The position numbers were made by a program, and so were the translations under genes. Under the pieces are notes generated by a model. The model was not told the DNA's origin, did no database searches, and saw only the letters and a program-made list of their open reading frames with translations. This document shows, piece by piece, positions 17,228 through 28,100 of a stretch of 64,000 nucleotides of DNA (position 1 is the stretch's first letter; each line of letters opens with the position of its first letter). This DNA comes from Rubellicoccus peritrichatus. GTDB lineage: Bacteria > Verrucomicrobiota > Verrucomicrobiia > Opitutales > Cerasicoccaceae. The DNA is taken from positions 4,397,001-4,461,000 of the forward strand of contig NZ_CP136920.1 in NCBI RefSeq assembly GCF_033100135.1, written 5' to 3'.

Positions 17228-20200
17228 CTACAAGGATTTGGAGATCGTTATATTATCAAACTGGAACACAGCCGATTGACTCGTCGTGGATCGAAAATAG
17301 AGATCTGTTAAAATTGAGCTGCCGAAATTCTGATTTCGCGGTTCATTACCAAGCAGGAGAATGGTCCCACCCCAAAGAGAACTGCAACCATCGTCCAAGG
17401 TATAAGAACCACCATCAGGACCAATGTAAGATTGAGTCGTTCCTGAGGCATTCAAATACCATACGACATGCACAAAGGAGCCATCCTCAGCATATGAAGT
17501 CGTATTCGTACTATTGATTCGAAAACGATAATATCCATTCCCTGCCCCTTTGATCGCTAAATCGAAAGCAGTTAAAACGCTAGGCATACTGTTCGAGTAA
17601 TCACGCTGTGACGAGAATTCACCTATTCGCAATCCAGCCATATCCGAGTATGTCGTGGTATTGGCTACGGTGAGGTCGAATTCAATTTTCAATACACTTG
17701 GCGAATCCGGAAAGTCCGTATAGCGCATAAAACCTGAGGCCGCATCAGAGCCGCTACCTCCGTTACGTTCCAATTGCAAAGTGCCATTCGTAATCGACCA
17801 CGTGCCACCATTAACTTCAGCACTGATGTCATTCATTTGATTGGCCGAAGGATTAGTTGCGTCAAAGTAATCAGCCACGATAGTGGAACTATTGAAATCC
17901 TGTGTAAAGAGTGCAGGACTTAACGTAAGCTCAAAATCCTCAAAGGTTGCATCTGCGTCGACTCCGATATCTCCACTACTGGAGAAGATACCTGCCTGCA
18001 CTGTCGGGCTTAGACCGACCAAATTGATACTATCAACTTGGCTATAAGCTTGGCCATCATTTGAAACAGCAATATTTATGATATCACCAACGCGCTCTAG
18101 CATGAGCCATGCATCAGGATAGCTATAAAAGCCTGTCATGATGCTTTCGCTCGAAGCACTGGCATTTACCAATCTTTTGATTACTGAGTAAGCAGTCCCA
18201 TTGGAGGTGGCGAGAGCCACCATACGTGCATCAGGATTGTTACTCTCACGAATCATGACACCAGCACGAGGGGTTGAGGCAGAGCTATTTAAATTCTTCA
18301 CGCGTGCATATAGGCTGAAGTCCCCTTCCACACTGGACTCTTCAAAATGAAAGCTGTCTGATACTCCAGTGAAACCGTTTCCTGATCCGATCACTTCCCA
18401 TTCTTCGGAGATTAATACGCGACTGGAACCATCACTACCTGTTCCGATAGTCTGACCGGTAAGGCCTTCGCTTGATAGGGTCTCGAAAAGCGTGTCACTA
18501 CCAACTAATATACTAACAAGTCCCCAATCCTGTTCTGCTCCGTCTGTGACCAGATAAGTGAATTCATCCATTCCAGAAAACCCGGAATCAGGAGTATATA
18601 GAACATTTGTGCCAACTACGCTAAGCGAGCCATGACGTGGCTGACTCACACTATATATTGCCAATGGAGATGGCTGTGCATCACTATCTGTGTCATTCGA
18701 AAGCACATCAATACTGACTGGAGTATTCTCGTCTGTCTCAACAGAATCGTTAACAGCAACAGGTGGCTCATTGACCAGGAAGCTATCGTCAATAACGAGA
18801 TTATCAAAAGCAATTGTGATCGGCAGTCGAGTCTCACACCGCAAACGGAAATTAACAATATCATCGATATTATAAGGAGTCGGACGTAGAACGTTGTCAT
18901 GCAATAGCACTCCGTTACCCCAAACAGATGAGCACTCGTGATCCAATGTATGCGGTAATCCATCCAATCCCGTATAGACTAGAGATTGCCCGGAGGTATT
19001 TACGTACCAAACAACACTCACTGGTGTTCCGTCTGCGGGAAATGTTACGCTGTTTTGTCCATTCAAACGGAAGCGGAAGAGTCCCTCTCCAGCTGCTTTA
19101 AAAACCAAGGAATTAGCATAAGCTGACGTAGAACCATTTGAGTTATAATCAGCATGGGTGCTCCAGCTTCCCAATTCGAGGGCTGCAACATCAAGATAAA
19201 GTGAAGTATTTTCCAGTGCGACATCAAAGGAAGCCTTTAAAATATTGGGTGGACCAGCCAGATCTGCCAAGCGATAGAAACCGGCTCCGTTCTCGTTGCT
19301 GTCGATTCCTGGACGCGTAAGTTTGAGACTTCCGTTATCAATCGACCAAGTCCCGCCATCTGACTCAGTACCGATATCCGTAAATTGGTTTCGCGTTGGA
19401 GTAATACCATCGAAATAGTCAGCAACAACAGTGGATTCTGAAAAATCCTGCTCCAGAAGAGCTTCCTGCTCAGGAAGAAGGAGAAAATCAGTCGCAGTCA
19501 TACGCGATGCCGCAGCAAATAAGCCCAGGTGAACTGTTTCTTTCAGACCATTGATCGTAACTGTGTCAATGGACGTAAAGTTGAGTCCATCACTTGAAAC
19601 CAAAAATGTAATCTCATCTTCTACACGGACAATGCGTATCCATGCACCAGGATAAGCAAAAGAAATGCCAGAATCCAGTTCGGACACAATACCCCCAATA
19701 GCAATTCTGGAACCATAACGATACTGAGCGTCAGTTCCTGTCGTTAACACTGCCATACGTGCATCGTCTTCAAGGTCTTCACGAATCATGAGACCTCCAC
19801 GAGCTGACGAACCATCTGTAGAAGTAAGATCGACAATACGTGCTTCCAGGATGAAGTTTCCGCTATAGCTCATCTGCTCATAATGAATGGCATCAGCAAC
19901 ACCACCTAAGCCTACTCCACTACTGGAAACCTCTAAGTGATTATCTTCAAATAAACGACTATAACCGCTGGCTCCGCCAATCGTTGAGCCATTTAATCCT
20001 ACGCTAGTCAAATCCGACGCAAGAGAAGTGTCATTGATCGTTACATTGACAGTCGCAGTATCAGTATTCAGCCCATCAGACAATGTATAATCAAATGTAT
20101 CCGAACCAAAATAACCAGGTGTCGGTGTATAGTGTAACTTATTACCAACCTGTTCAACTGTTCCATTTGCTGGCTGATTGAAGCTAATAACAGTCAAGCC

Positions 20201-23200
20201 ATCAGGACCATTATCAGAGTCATTGTCATTCGATAATGGATCAATGATCAGCGTCATCCCCTCGTCGATTGAAATAAAATCATCGACTGCTGTCGGCCCT
20301 AGATTTGTGACTGTATCCGGAACAATGGGAAAAGTGTTTTCGACTACAAAGTTGTCAAAACGTATTCTCGAGAAATCGTTCGCATAGACATTGACCCGGA
20401 AAGTTTTAATTCCGGATGCATCATAATTTTGAGAGCGCTCAAAATTCTCGAGGATCACTTCACCATTAAGCCAATAAGAAGACTTAAGGTTCTCGATCAA
20501 ATAGATATTACCGTCAGGCCCTTCGTAAGTCTGGGTCTGGCCAGAGTCATTTAAAAACACGACAATGTTACTCATATCGCCATTCGCGAGCGATTGCCCA
20601 TACTTCGCACTTCCAAATGGAAAATGATAAAGCCCTACACCCTGCCCTTTGATTGTAAATTGATTAAACTTCGAAGCGGAAGCACCACCACTGTTGTAAT
20701 CAGAAACAGAATCGAAGTCTCCATGGGTAATCGTTACCATGGTTCCATTAGTGGACGAACCCGAAACTCCAAAATCGAAACTGAATTTCATTACACTCGG
20801 TGGACCTGAGAAATCAACAAAACGGGCAAAGCCTGCTCCATCATCAGACGAGTCAACACCAGTCCGAATAATTTCAAGCGCACCTTCAACGATGGACCAC
20901 ATACCTCCGTCTGCTTCGGCGACTATTTCACTAAACTGATTTTGGGAAGGCGAAATATCAAAGTAGGTCTGTAAGTTTGATCCATCTGAAAAAGACTGAG
21001 CAAAAAGAACATTACTGGCCAAAGATTGATTAGAGATGCTGAAGTCTTGTACAAAACCGTAAACAGGTGCATTGACATCACCACCGTAAAGAAAGATACC
21101 TACATCTAATTTTACTGGCAAGCCGGGTAAAACTCGACGCCCAACAGTCACATAGTTCATGCTATCGCTGGACACCTGCATTTCGATAACGGTACCTGTG
21201 CGAACAAGACGAACCCATCCGCCAGAAACTATATTGTCACTTCCCCCAGTAGATGCATAGTCGCTACTTTTTCTCGACGAGAAAATGACATTGCCAGCAC
21301 TATCCAAACCCAGTGCAACAAAACGGCTATTGGGAACCAAGCCTTGGCGAATCATAATTCCGGCTGCTCCATCTCCAAGCTGCGAGAAATCACTAAAATG
21401 TGCGGTCAGTGTAAAATCTCCGAGCACTGATTGACTTTCAAAGTATGCGCTATCTTCGGCACCTTGAAAGCCAAGCCCTGATCCACGCAACTCACCAGTT
21501 AAGCCATCCGCTAATAAACGACTGTTACCTGTTACAAAATTCCCGACAAGATTGCTGCTTAAACCCCAATGATCAAAACCATTAGCAATTGATGTGTCAT
21601 TAACCGTAAAGTATATGCGAGCGATATCATTATCAGTACCATTAGTTAGAGTATAAGCGACTGAGTCCTCACCATAGAAACCCGTATCAGGAGTATAACG
21701 AATACTAGTTCCCTCTATAGTCGCGGTTCCATTACGTGCTTGTCCAACCGATACCAAGCTGAGCGAACCTGGGCCACTATCATTCGAAGTTACATCAACA
21801 TCGACTGTCCCACCTTCGTTAAGCGTAACAAAATCATCGACAGCCACAGCGCCATCAAGGGTCTGCTTATCAATTCGAAAAGACCTCAGCTGGTTCGGAT
21901 ACATCTCGAGAGAGATCGCATCTGTATTGCTATGAACAATCTGCCCCGTTGCTGCATCATAAACAACACCACGTTCGGGGAGCGCAACAGTGACTGAAAC
22001 ATCATTTCGAGCAGTATTAACAACACCGAGATACGTGCCATAGCCTTCCGTTTCAATCGAACGCACAACCACTTCTGGCTCGGAAGATGCCCCAATCAAT
22101 TTAGAGCTTGGTAAAGCAGGTAACGCGAGAAATGCTTGATTAAACGCACGAACGTATGCCGGAAAACCCGGGTTGTATCGCCATGAGCATAGATAACCCA
22201 AGTACCGAGGATCACCATTAGCAAAAGCAAGCGCCTCCTTCATCATAACGAAAGGCCCTGCGTACTCACAATCAGCCACAAAGTATCCCATAACCGCGTC
22301 TTCATTTGGGCCACCGAGATCAAGAGTCATCGCATCTTCGTTCAGACTAAAATGCCGAACCATAGCGAGCCCGGAAGTCGTATTGAAGGCTTGAAGTGAT
22401 TCCACATCTGATACCGTAAAGTTTCGATTGTAAGAATAAGTAAGCATGCCACCCTCGTTGCTACTATAATTATACGGATCATTCTCGACATCGGCGTGGT
22501 GCCATTCCCAACTCCCCCAGGTATCACGAGGAATCGTCAAGGCACGATAGTGGCGATCCGTATCAAGGGCCTCCTGAAGACTGGTTGCAGGATATCCTAA
22601 CGCATTCCAGGCCGCCACATCTTCTGCAACCAAATCCTCCTGACCAGGCGGCACATCGGCTTTACCTGTTTCCTTAGCATCAGAGGTAAAAAGAATACTA
22701 GCCTCTGGGTTGACCCCCTGAGCACGCAGATGGTCGCGCATTTCATTGATAAAATCACGGCGCTTCCCGAACCACCATTGCTTATAATTTTCGTAAAGAG
22801 CGTCCGAATCAATTATCTGCTGACGGCTTATTGGTATGCCATTGTTCATGTCTTCGGCAAATGCAGCAAAATTGGCTTCATTAAAAGATATCGGCATCTG
22901 CGACACGCGGGCCCGGAACCATGCACCAATAATATTCACCTTATCCTTATAACGTGAAATCGTTGCATCAAGGAGCAGTTTGGCGTCAGCAATTGTCTCA
23001 GGGTCGGTAATGTCTGCTCGAGAAATCTCCGACCAGCTAATTTGCGTATAAACCGTTTGATTCTCTTGCAGAGGGCGTGCCCGCTTCTGATGGCCAAGAC
23101 TATCAGCCCCACGACTTCCCGCATATTCGTAGTATGGTAAGAAATCCAGGTCATAGCCACCAAGCATATCAAGGACATTCTCCAAACGTTCAGGATCCCT

Positions 23201-24652
23201 GGCCAAGTAATACCAGTCATTACCTCCACCATATCCAGAGTCGAATCCTTGATTACTTCCAAACTCCAGCAAATTCAAAGCATACGTATTCATTCCCAAA
23301 AACTTCTGGCGCTTGGCCTTATTTTCATACCAGTCGATCGTATTCAAAAGGCTTCGCTGCTCAGGATCATAAGACCAAACAACACCGTCTGCCATTTCTT
23401 CGCGATAAAATGTATGACGACGTGGGAGCTCTTTGGGAGGAAGATTGAGTGGCAGCGTAAAGGCTGCCTCATCAGTTACTTCGTAAAGCCTGATACTTGA
23501 AACAGCTGCGCCATTCGACATCGGCAACTCATGGTTTGCGAACTGTGAAATCACAACCATGAAACCATCAGCTGGCAAATCCGGATAAGAGCCTTCAGTT
23601 CGATTGCGCACAATGCCAGTAAACCGATCATGCAGATAAAAAAGATTCTGCCATGTTTTAATTTCGCCAGATAATGGAATATCCAGAGATTCGGGACTTG
23701 GGTATACGTATGGAGCATCAAGAGCATCCCCTACTGACTTGCCGATGTGGAAGCCACGAGTCATGGATCCACCAGCATTGGTCACATATATAGTGCGAGA
23801 TGAATCTTCAGGATAATCAACCTGCAACAAATAAGCCTTCCCTGCTTCCAACCCTAAGTTTGCACCAATACGATAGGCGAAGTAACGAACATCTCCGCCA
23901 ATTGGATTAGGTAGAACACGAGTGGGAACGCCCAATATATTTTGAATCTCACTAACTCCAACGGGGTATTCTTCAAATGGATGAGGGTCATTGACATCAC
24001 CACAATTAATCTCATCTAGAAGCACTAGATTTTCGAGTGGCAAAACAGGATGGACTGGCCCCTCGGCAGCGACTGTCTGCACACGAATCGCACTTAGTTT
24101 ACCGTTTCCAGCAAGACCTTTTATAACACTTACATTCAACTCACCATCTGTGACGGTAACGGGGAGTGATTCAATAACTTCAATACGTTTATCTGGCACT
24201 TGTGCACGAATATCGTAATCATCAAGCACCAGGCTATCCTCTATGTTAACATCGAATACACGACTACCCAAATTGAGTGCATCAGCAAAATAGAGATCAA
24301 CCACGTAATCACCATTAGGTACAGGAAAGTCATAACTAAACGAAGTACTTGACCAACGATAGCGAGCATGAAGTTCGTCATCTAGTGTCCCACCGATATC
24401 TCCACTCAGACTCGTCAAAGAACCACCATTTGAATAAGAGTCTGCGACAAACTGCGTCCCATCCGTAGATACGTAAGCATTACCTCCACAATTAACTGCA
24501 AAAAGGACTTCAGCACGGATAGAGCAAACAAAGCAAAAGAGCATAATCGCTAGAACGAATAATAGCCGTAGGGCTTCGCCAAAACTGATAAGTTGCTGAT
24601 TATAGTGATAGCTCGCTGACTTCACAATCGGACTAAGGGGGTTCAGAATCAT
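17228..24652 (-). CDS. Giant secreted protein: malectin + glycoside-hydrolase-like core + three tandem Ig/DUF1349/LamG-like units
   Basis: 2474 residues with a signal peptide ending near SIRAE. Residues ~48-190 are a malectin domain (LFAVNCGGNAYVSTDG ... FPVPNGDYVVDLYFAD). Residues ~205-400 are a beta-rich domain. Residues ~410-985 resemble a TIM-barrel glycosidase (FLGMNTYALNLLEFGSNQG; DFLPYYEYAGSRG; WGSWEWHHADVENDP) with a C-terminal beta domain; I cannot assign a GH family or the catalytic acids. From ~985 to the end there are three tandem copies of a ~490-residue unit: a cadherin/Big_9-like domain (VAVDDFVTLNEGG... and two relatives), a DUF1349-like sandwich (ARMVALATS, SYPDAWLMLERVGD) and a LamG-like sandwich (DGGTWSI.NG). 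The last unit is nearly repeated in the esterase gene downstream. Two AACGTT operators lie upstream. Probably a surface polysaccharide-degrading enzyme. Confidence 0.75.
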   Translation of the reverse strand: MILNPLSPIVKSASYHYNQQLISFGEALRLLFVLAIMLFCFVCSIRAEVLFAVNCGGNAYVSTDGTQFVADSYSNGGSLTSLSGDIGGTLDDELHARYRWSSTSFSYDFPVPNGDYVVDLYFADALNLGSRVFDVNIEDSLVLDDYDIRAQVPDKRIEVIESLPVTVTDGELNVSVIKGLAGNGKLSAIRVQTVAAEGPVHPVLPLENLVLLDEINCGDVNDPHPFEEYPVGVSEIQNILGVPTRVLPNPIGGDVRYFAYRIGANLGLEAGKAYLLQVDYPEDSSRTIYVTNAGGSMTRGFHIGKSVGDALDAPYVYPSPESLDIPLSGEIKTWQNLFYLHDRFTGIVRNRTEGSYPDLPADGFMVVISQFANHELPMSNGAAVSSIRLYEVTDEAAFTLPLNLPPKELPRRHTFYREEMADGVVWSYDPEQRSLLNTIDWYENKAKRQKFLGMNTYALNLLEFGSNQGFDSGYGGGNDWYYLARDPERLENVLDMLGGYDLDFLPYYEYAGSRGADSLGHQKRARPLQENQTVYTQISWSEISRADITDPETIADAKLLLDATISRYKDKVNIIGAWFRARVSQMPISFNEANFAAFAEDMNNGIPISRQQIIDSDALYENYKQWWFGKRRDFINEMRDHLRAQGVNPEASILFTSDAKETGKADVPPGQEDLVAEDVAAWNALGYPATSLQEALDTDRHYRALTIPRDTWGSWEWHHADVENDPYNYSSNEGGMLTYSYNRNFTVSDVESLQAFNTTSGLAMVRHFSLNEDAMTLDLGGPNEDAVMGYFVADCEYAGPFVMMKEALAFANGDPRYLGYLCSWRYNPGFPAYVRAFNQAFLALPALPSSKLIGASSEPEVVVRSIETEGYGTYLGVVNTARNDVSVTVALPERGVVYDAATGQIVHSNTDAISLEMYPNQLRSFRIDKQTLDGAVAVDDFVTLNEGGTVDVDVTSNDSGPGSLSLVSVGQARNGTATIEGTSIRYTPDTGFYGEDSVAYTLTNGTDNDIARIYFTVNDTSIANGFDHWGLSSNLVGNFVTGNSRLLADGLTGELRGSGLGFQGAEDSAYFESQSVLGDFTLTAHFSDFSQLGDGAAGIMIRQGLVPNSRFVALGLDSAGNVIFSSRKSSDYASTGGSDNIVSGGWVRLVRTGTVIEMQVSSDSMNYVTVGRRVLPGLPVKLDVGIFLYGGDVNAPVYGFVQDFSISNQSLASNVLFAQSFSDGSNLQTYFDISPSQNQFSEIVAEADGGMWSIVEGALEIIRTGVDSSDDGAGFARFVDFSGPPSVMKFSFDFGVSGSSTNGTMVTITHGDFDSVSDYNSGGASASKFNQFTIKGQGVGLYHFPFGSAKYGQSLANGDMSNIVVFLNDSGQTQTYEGPDGNIYLIENLKSSYWLNGEVILENFERSQNYDASGIKTFRVNVYANDFSRIRFDNFVVENTFPIVPDTVTNLGPTAVDDFISIDEGMTLIIDPLSNDNDSDNGPDGLTVISFNQPANGTVEQVGNKLHYTPTPGYFGSDTFDYTLSDGLNTDTATVNVTINDTSLASDLTSVGLNGSTIGGASGYSRLFEDNHLEVSSSGVGLGGVADAIHYEQMSYSGNFILEARIVDLTSTDGSSARGGLMIREDLEDDARMAVLTTGTDAQYRYGSRIAIGGIVSELDSGISFAYPGAWIRIVRVEDEITFLVSSDGLNFTSIDTVTINGLKETVHLGLFAAASRMTATDFLLLPEQEALLEQDFSESTVVADYFDGITPTRNQFTDIGTESDGGTWSIDNGSLKLTRPGIDSNENGAGFYRLADLAGPPNILKASFDVALENTSLYLDVAALELGSWSTHADYNSNGSTSAYANSLVFKAAGEGLFRFRLNGQNSVTFPADGTPVSVVWYVNTSGQSLVYTGLDGLPHTLDHECSSVWGNGVLLHDNVLRPTPYNIDDIVNFRLRCETRLPITIAFDNLVIDDSFLVNEPPVAVNDSVETDENTPVSIDVLSNDTDSDAQPSPLAIYSVSQPRHGSLSVVGTNVLYTPDSGFSGMDEFTYLVTDGAEQDWGLVSILVGSDTLFETLSSEGLTGQTIGTGSDGSSRVLISEEWEVIGSGNGFTGVSDSFHFEESSVEGDFSLYARVKNLNSSASTPRAGVMIRESNNPDARMVALATSNGTAYSVIKRLVNASASSESIMTGFYSYPDAWLMLERVGDIINIAVSNDGQAYSQVDSINLVGLSPTVQAGIFSSSGDIGVDADATFEDFELTLSPALFTQDFNSSTIVADYFDATNPSANQMNDISAEVNGGTWSITNGTLQLERNGGSGSDAASGFMRYTDFPDSPSVLKIEFDLTVANTTTYSDMAGLRIGEFSSQRDYSNSMPSVLTAFDLAIKGAGNGYYRFRINSTNTTSYAEDGSFVHVVWYLNASGTTQSYIGPDGGSYTLDDGCSSLWGGTILLLGNEPRNQNFGSSILTDLYFRSTTSQSAVFQFDNITISKSL

Positions 24653-24693
24653 GAGGGTATCGGGGTTAGGTATTTTGAGATAAAATCAAAAAC

Positions 24694-24706
24694 GTGAACG
24701 TTCTAG
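24694..24706 (+). promoter_or_regulatory. Putative operator, copy A (GTGAACGTTCTAG)
   Basis: Contains the perfect palindrome GAACGTTC and matches the six-copy consensus GTGAACGTTATAT at 11 of 13 positions. It lies 42 bp upstream of the start of the giant gene. Confidence 0.55.
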
Positions 24707-24926
24707 TAATGGGGCAAAATAAATTCAGGTAACTTCATTGTGAGATTAAAGAAAGAAGCAGGTATATAAGAAAAAGGATATAAGTCCTCGTATATATCTT
24801 TTATACAGGGTATTCCACCTATCGAGAATAGGATATCAGAAAGATCCTAAATCTCCGATTAAGTGAAAAGCAAAAGATTGATATAAGTATCATCAATAGT
24901 ATTCACTGGATAAATTCAAGCAAAAA

Positions 24927-24939
24927 GTGAACGTTATAT
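24927..24939 (+). promoter_or_regulatory. Putative operator, copy B (GTGAACGTTATAT)
   Basis: Exact match to the consensus, identical to copies C and E. It lies in the middle of the divergent promoter region. Confidence 0.6.
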
Positions 24940-25092
24940 TCAAGTGACTAATAAAAGTGATCAAGATCTTCGATTCAGCCACGAAAACAATACTGGCATT
25001 ATCAGATAGAAACGAAAAATCTCCTTAAAATATATGTAAATAGGAGGACATAGCCCCTCACCATCACGCAGAACATACTTGACAAAACAAAG

Positions 25093-25105
25093 ATATAACG
25101 TTCAC
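25093..25105 (-). promoter_or_regulatory. Putative operator, copy C (GTGAACGTTATAT on minus strand)
   Basis: The plus strand reads ATATAACGTTCAC, the exact reverse complement of copy B. It lies 88 bp upstream of the start of the pseudopilin gene at 25193. Confidence 0.6.
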
Positions 25106-25192
25106 TTAATAAGAGAAAGCAATCATCCTACTGTAAGAACAAATCAACAGAGAAGCATTCCCCAAACCCCTTCCTTCCACTAATCTTCAAAG

Positions 25193-28100
25193 ATGCTCAA
25201 TCAACCCAATACTCAAATAGCATCAGGCAATAAAGGCTTCAGCTTAATTATAGCAATCGGTCTGATGAGTATGATACTTCTAGTCATCCTTGCCCTCTCA
25301 ACAGTCGCAACCACGGAGCTATTATCCTCTCAACAGAAAAGTAATCTGATCCAAGCTCGCCAGAATGCTATTCTGGGCCTCCAGATTGCCATTGGTCAAC
25401 TTCAGGCAACTGCGGGACCCGATCAGAGAGTAACAGCCCCCGCAAACATCATTGGAGCTCCTGAAGAATTTCGTAATTGGACCGGGGTCTGGGACACGAC
25501 CACCCCCGCTGCATCCCCGACCTGGCTAGTCTCAGGAAACAAGGACCCTTTGACCTGGGGCACTCCCTGGAATGCTTCTGGTGAATTGACTGACCAAGCG
25601 AGTGCACTCATGGTGAATACCGGCTCAGTAACACTTCAGGATAATAATAGCAATAGCCTGCCTGATGACTTAGTGGCAGCGCCAAAAGTTCCAATCGAGA
25701 AAAACAATATAGAGGTCGGCTCGTATGCATACTGGGTCAGCGATGAAAGCCAGAAAGCTCGCATCAATATCGCCCCAAACAGCCAAGGGTGGTCCGACGC
25801 TCCACAAAAAGCAGAAGGACGCATCAATCTGACGACACTTAATCAGACTGGCCTAAATGACCTGTCAGATTTCGCAAATGTTGACCTGAGTAACGCTACG
25901 ACAGTGAATAACCTGACACGTACCGAACATTATCGTGAATTGGAACTTTCTTTGGATGGCAGCTTTGACAATAGCCACAAACCTGAACGCAACTATCATG
26001 ATTTGACCACGCTCTCACTAGGCTTACCAGTCAACGTAGTAACCGGTGGTTTAAAAAAGGATTTATCCCTTGCTTTCGAAATGGAAGGTTCTGACTTTCG
26101 TAATTCCGAGTTTGCCAACGAATATACCAACCCAACCGGCGAACAAGTATCTTTTCTTTACACAGAGCACGACGATACGACGGGTGGTGATGTTCGCGGA
26201 CCAACCTGGGATCTACTCAGAAACTACTATCGACTGTATAAGGAAGTCCCAAACAGCACATCCAATCCTGTAGTAGAGACACAAGGATTAATGCCCAACA
26301 GGCTGGAGCTAGGCGATGCATCAGCAGATTATATCACTCTGATGCCAAAGGACAGCACAGGCAACATCAAGACCAAAGCCAATTATGTAAACACATCAAT
26401 CGGAGGCTATGAGGTTCCGTATCCAACTGAAATGCAGATCAGTCCAGTGCTACAACGGTTAATGTTCATCGTAACCATAGCTCAGGATGATTCGGGAATG
26501 CTAAATACAGTATTAAAACCAGTAGTAGTCCTTTGGAATCCCTATAACATAGCTTTGAGCTTCGACTGCATTGCCCTTACCTACAAAAGCATCCCTCTTT
26601 ACCTAAAGACCAGTGTGACACTCACAAACGATGAGGAAATAAGCAGTACGGCCGGCTTCATGAAAGCTGCATATGAAAGTGCCGTTAACAACATGAGCTC
26701 TGCAACAAGAATGAGACTCTACATTATGTCGGGCAGCAATGGAATCATGAGCGCCCCCACAACACTCGAACCAGGGGAGGCAAAAATATTTTCCATGGCC
26801 GGCATTGAGCCTACCCTACTCCAAAGCCATTCAACAAAATCTCTGGTTCCACGAGTAACACTGAGTGAAGGCTGGAATCCAGCCGGCGGAATCAGGGCCA
26901 ACCTCATTGGTCCCGACTGGACGAAGCAACTTGCTGTTAGCGACATAAGTGAAGGAGAAAGCCAGATACTCCTAGCCACGGATCCCGGCAACAATCCCAA
27001 TTTCGCTCTCAGTATCTACAACCTACACGAAGGCAGTGATTTATCAGATGCATACGCAAACCTAGGCAATGGCGCAACAAGCAGCCTCCATGAAATCCTG
27101 TTCAACATGCAACTGTACCTAAACGTACGCGATTACACCAGGATTGATGATCCATTCGACCCAGTTTCATTCACGCCGGCCAGCTTGCCACCTCCAGACT
27201 CTTCAGGAAACTGGACCGAAAGACCGATTGGAATGATCGACATATTCACGCGCACCATCGATACACCAGATCGCCCAACCAATCTTGGGGCCACGCATAA
27301 TATCCGAGCTAGCCTGACCAATCGAAAGTTTGGCAATCAGCAAATAACTGCCGGTGATGAAGTATTCCTCGATTCACGCATGAGCGTTCCAGGCTCCATG
27401 GATCTCGAAGAAACCCAAATCCCTACTGGTGCCAATGTCTATTGGGGGACATCTCTGGATGCCAACCAAGGCCAAACCCACACACCCTTCTTCGACATCC
27501 CCACAACTCCACCAATTTCTTTGGCTGACTTTCGACATGCTGACATCTTCCCTTCGTACTTCGCTCCCGGGATGGCGATCGGGAACTCACGCGCCTCTCC
27601 CATGATGAATCGAGACAAACGGATAGAACGCTTAAGCTCATCACGTTATGCTCTAACCGATGTCTCATACCTCGCGAATGAAGCCCTCTTCGACAACTAC
27701 TTCCTCTCCGGAATCGTACCAGACATTAATTATTCCGGAGCTACCTACAGTGAAAACCGAAGCGTGGCACAAGTCCTCACAGATCATTTTGATAATAACG
27801 AAACCCTGTCTCTCAATCCAAGGATAACACCGACATTTGATCCAGAGAGCTCAGCAGCGATCCGTGACGAATTTCTAACCAGTAACGGTCAATCACTAGC
27901 CAATGATGCTTACAAAAAAAGCGCAGCACTCACCTCCATCCTTGGGCCATTCAACGTCAATTCAACCAATATGGATGCCTGGTCCACACTACTTTTCAGT
28001 CTGCGTAATGACGCAATTTCTCAAATCAGTTCAGATGGCAGCGTATCAAGTCTCAATAACCACTCCGATTTCAAGCACTCCCTATGGTCACGGTTTTCGC

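Larger units (their letters stand above)
24653..25192. other. 540-bp AT-rich divergent promoter region
   Basis: This lies between the starts of the giant minus-strand gene and the plus-strand pseudopilin gene. It holds no credible ORF but contains three copies of the 13-bp AACGTT operator family, spaced about 230 and 165 bp apart, plus minor inverted repeats such as CCTAT-CGAGA-ATAGG. It is the most operator-dense spot of the window. Confidence 0.6.

Noticed and set aside
12762-24652. Many plus-strand ORFs of 60-125 codons opposite the giant genes
   Set aside because: They mirror the codon pattern of the minus-strand genes and have no start context or domains.
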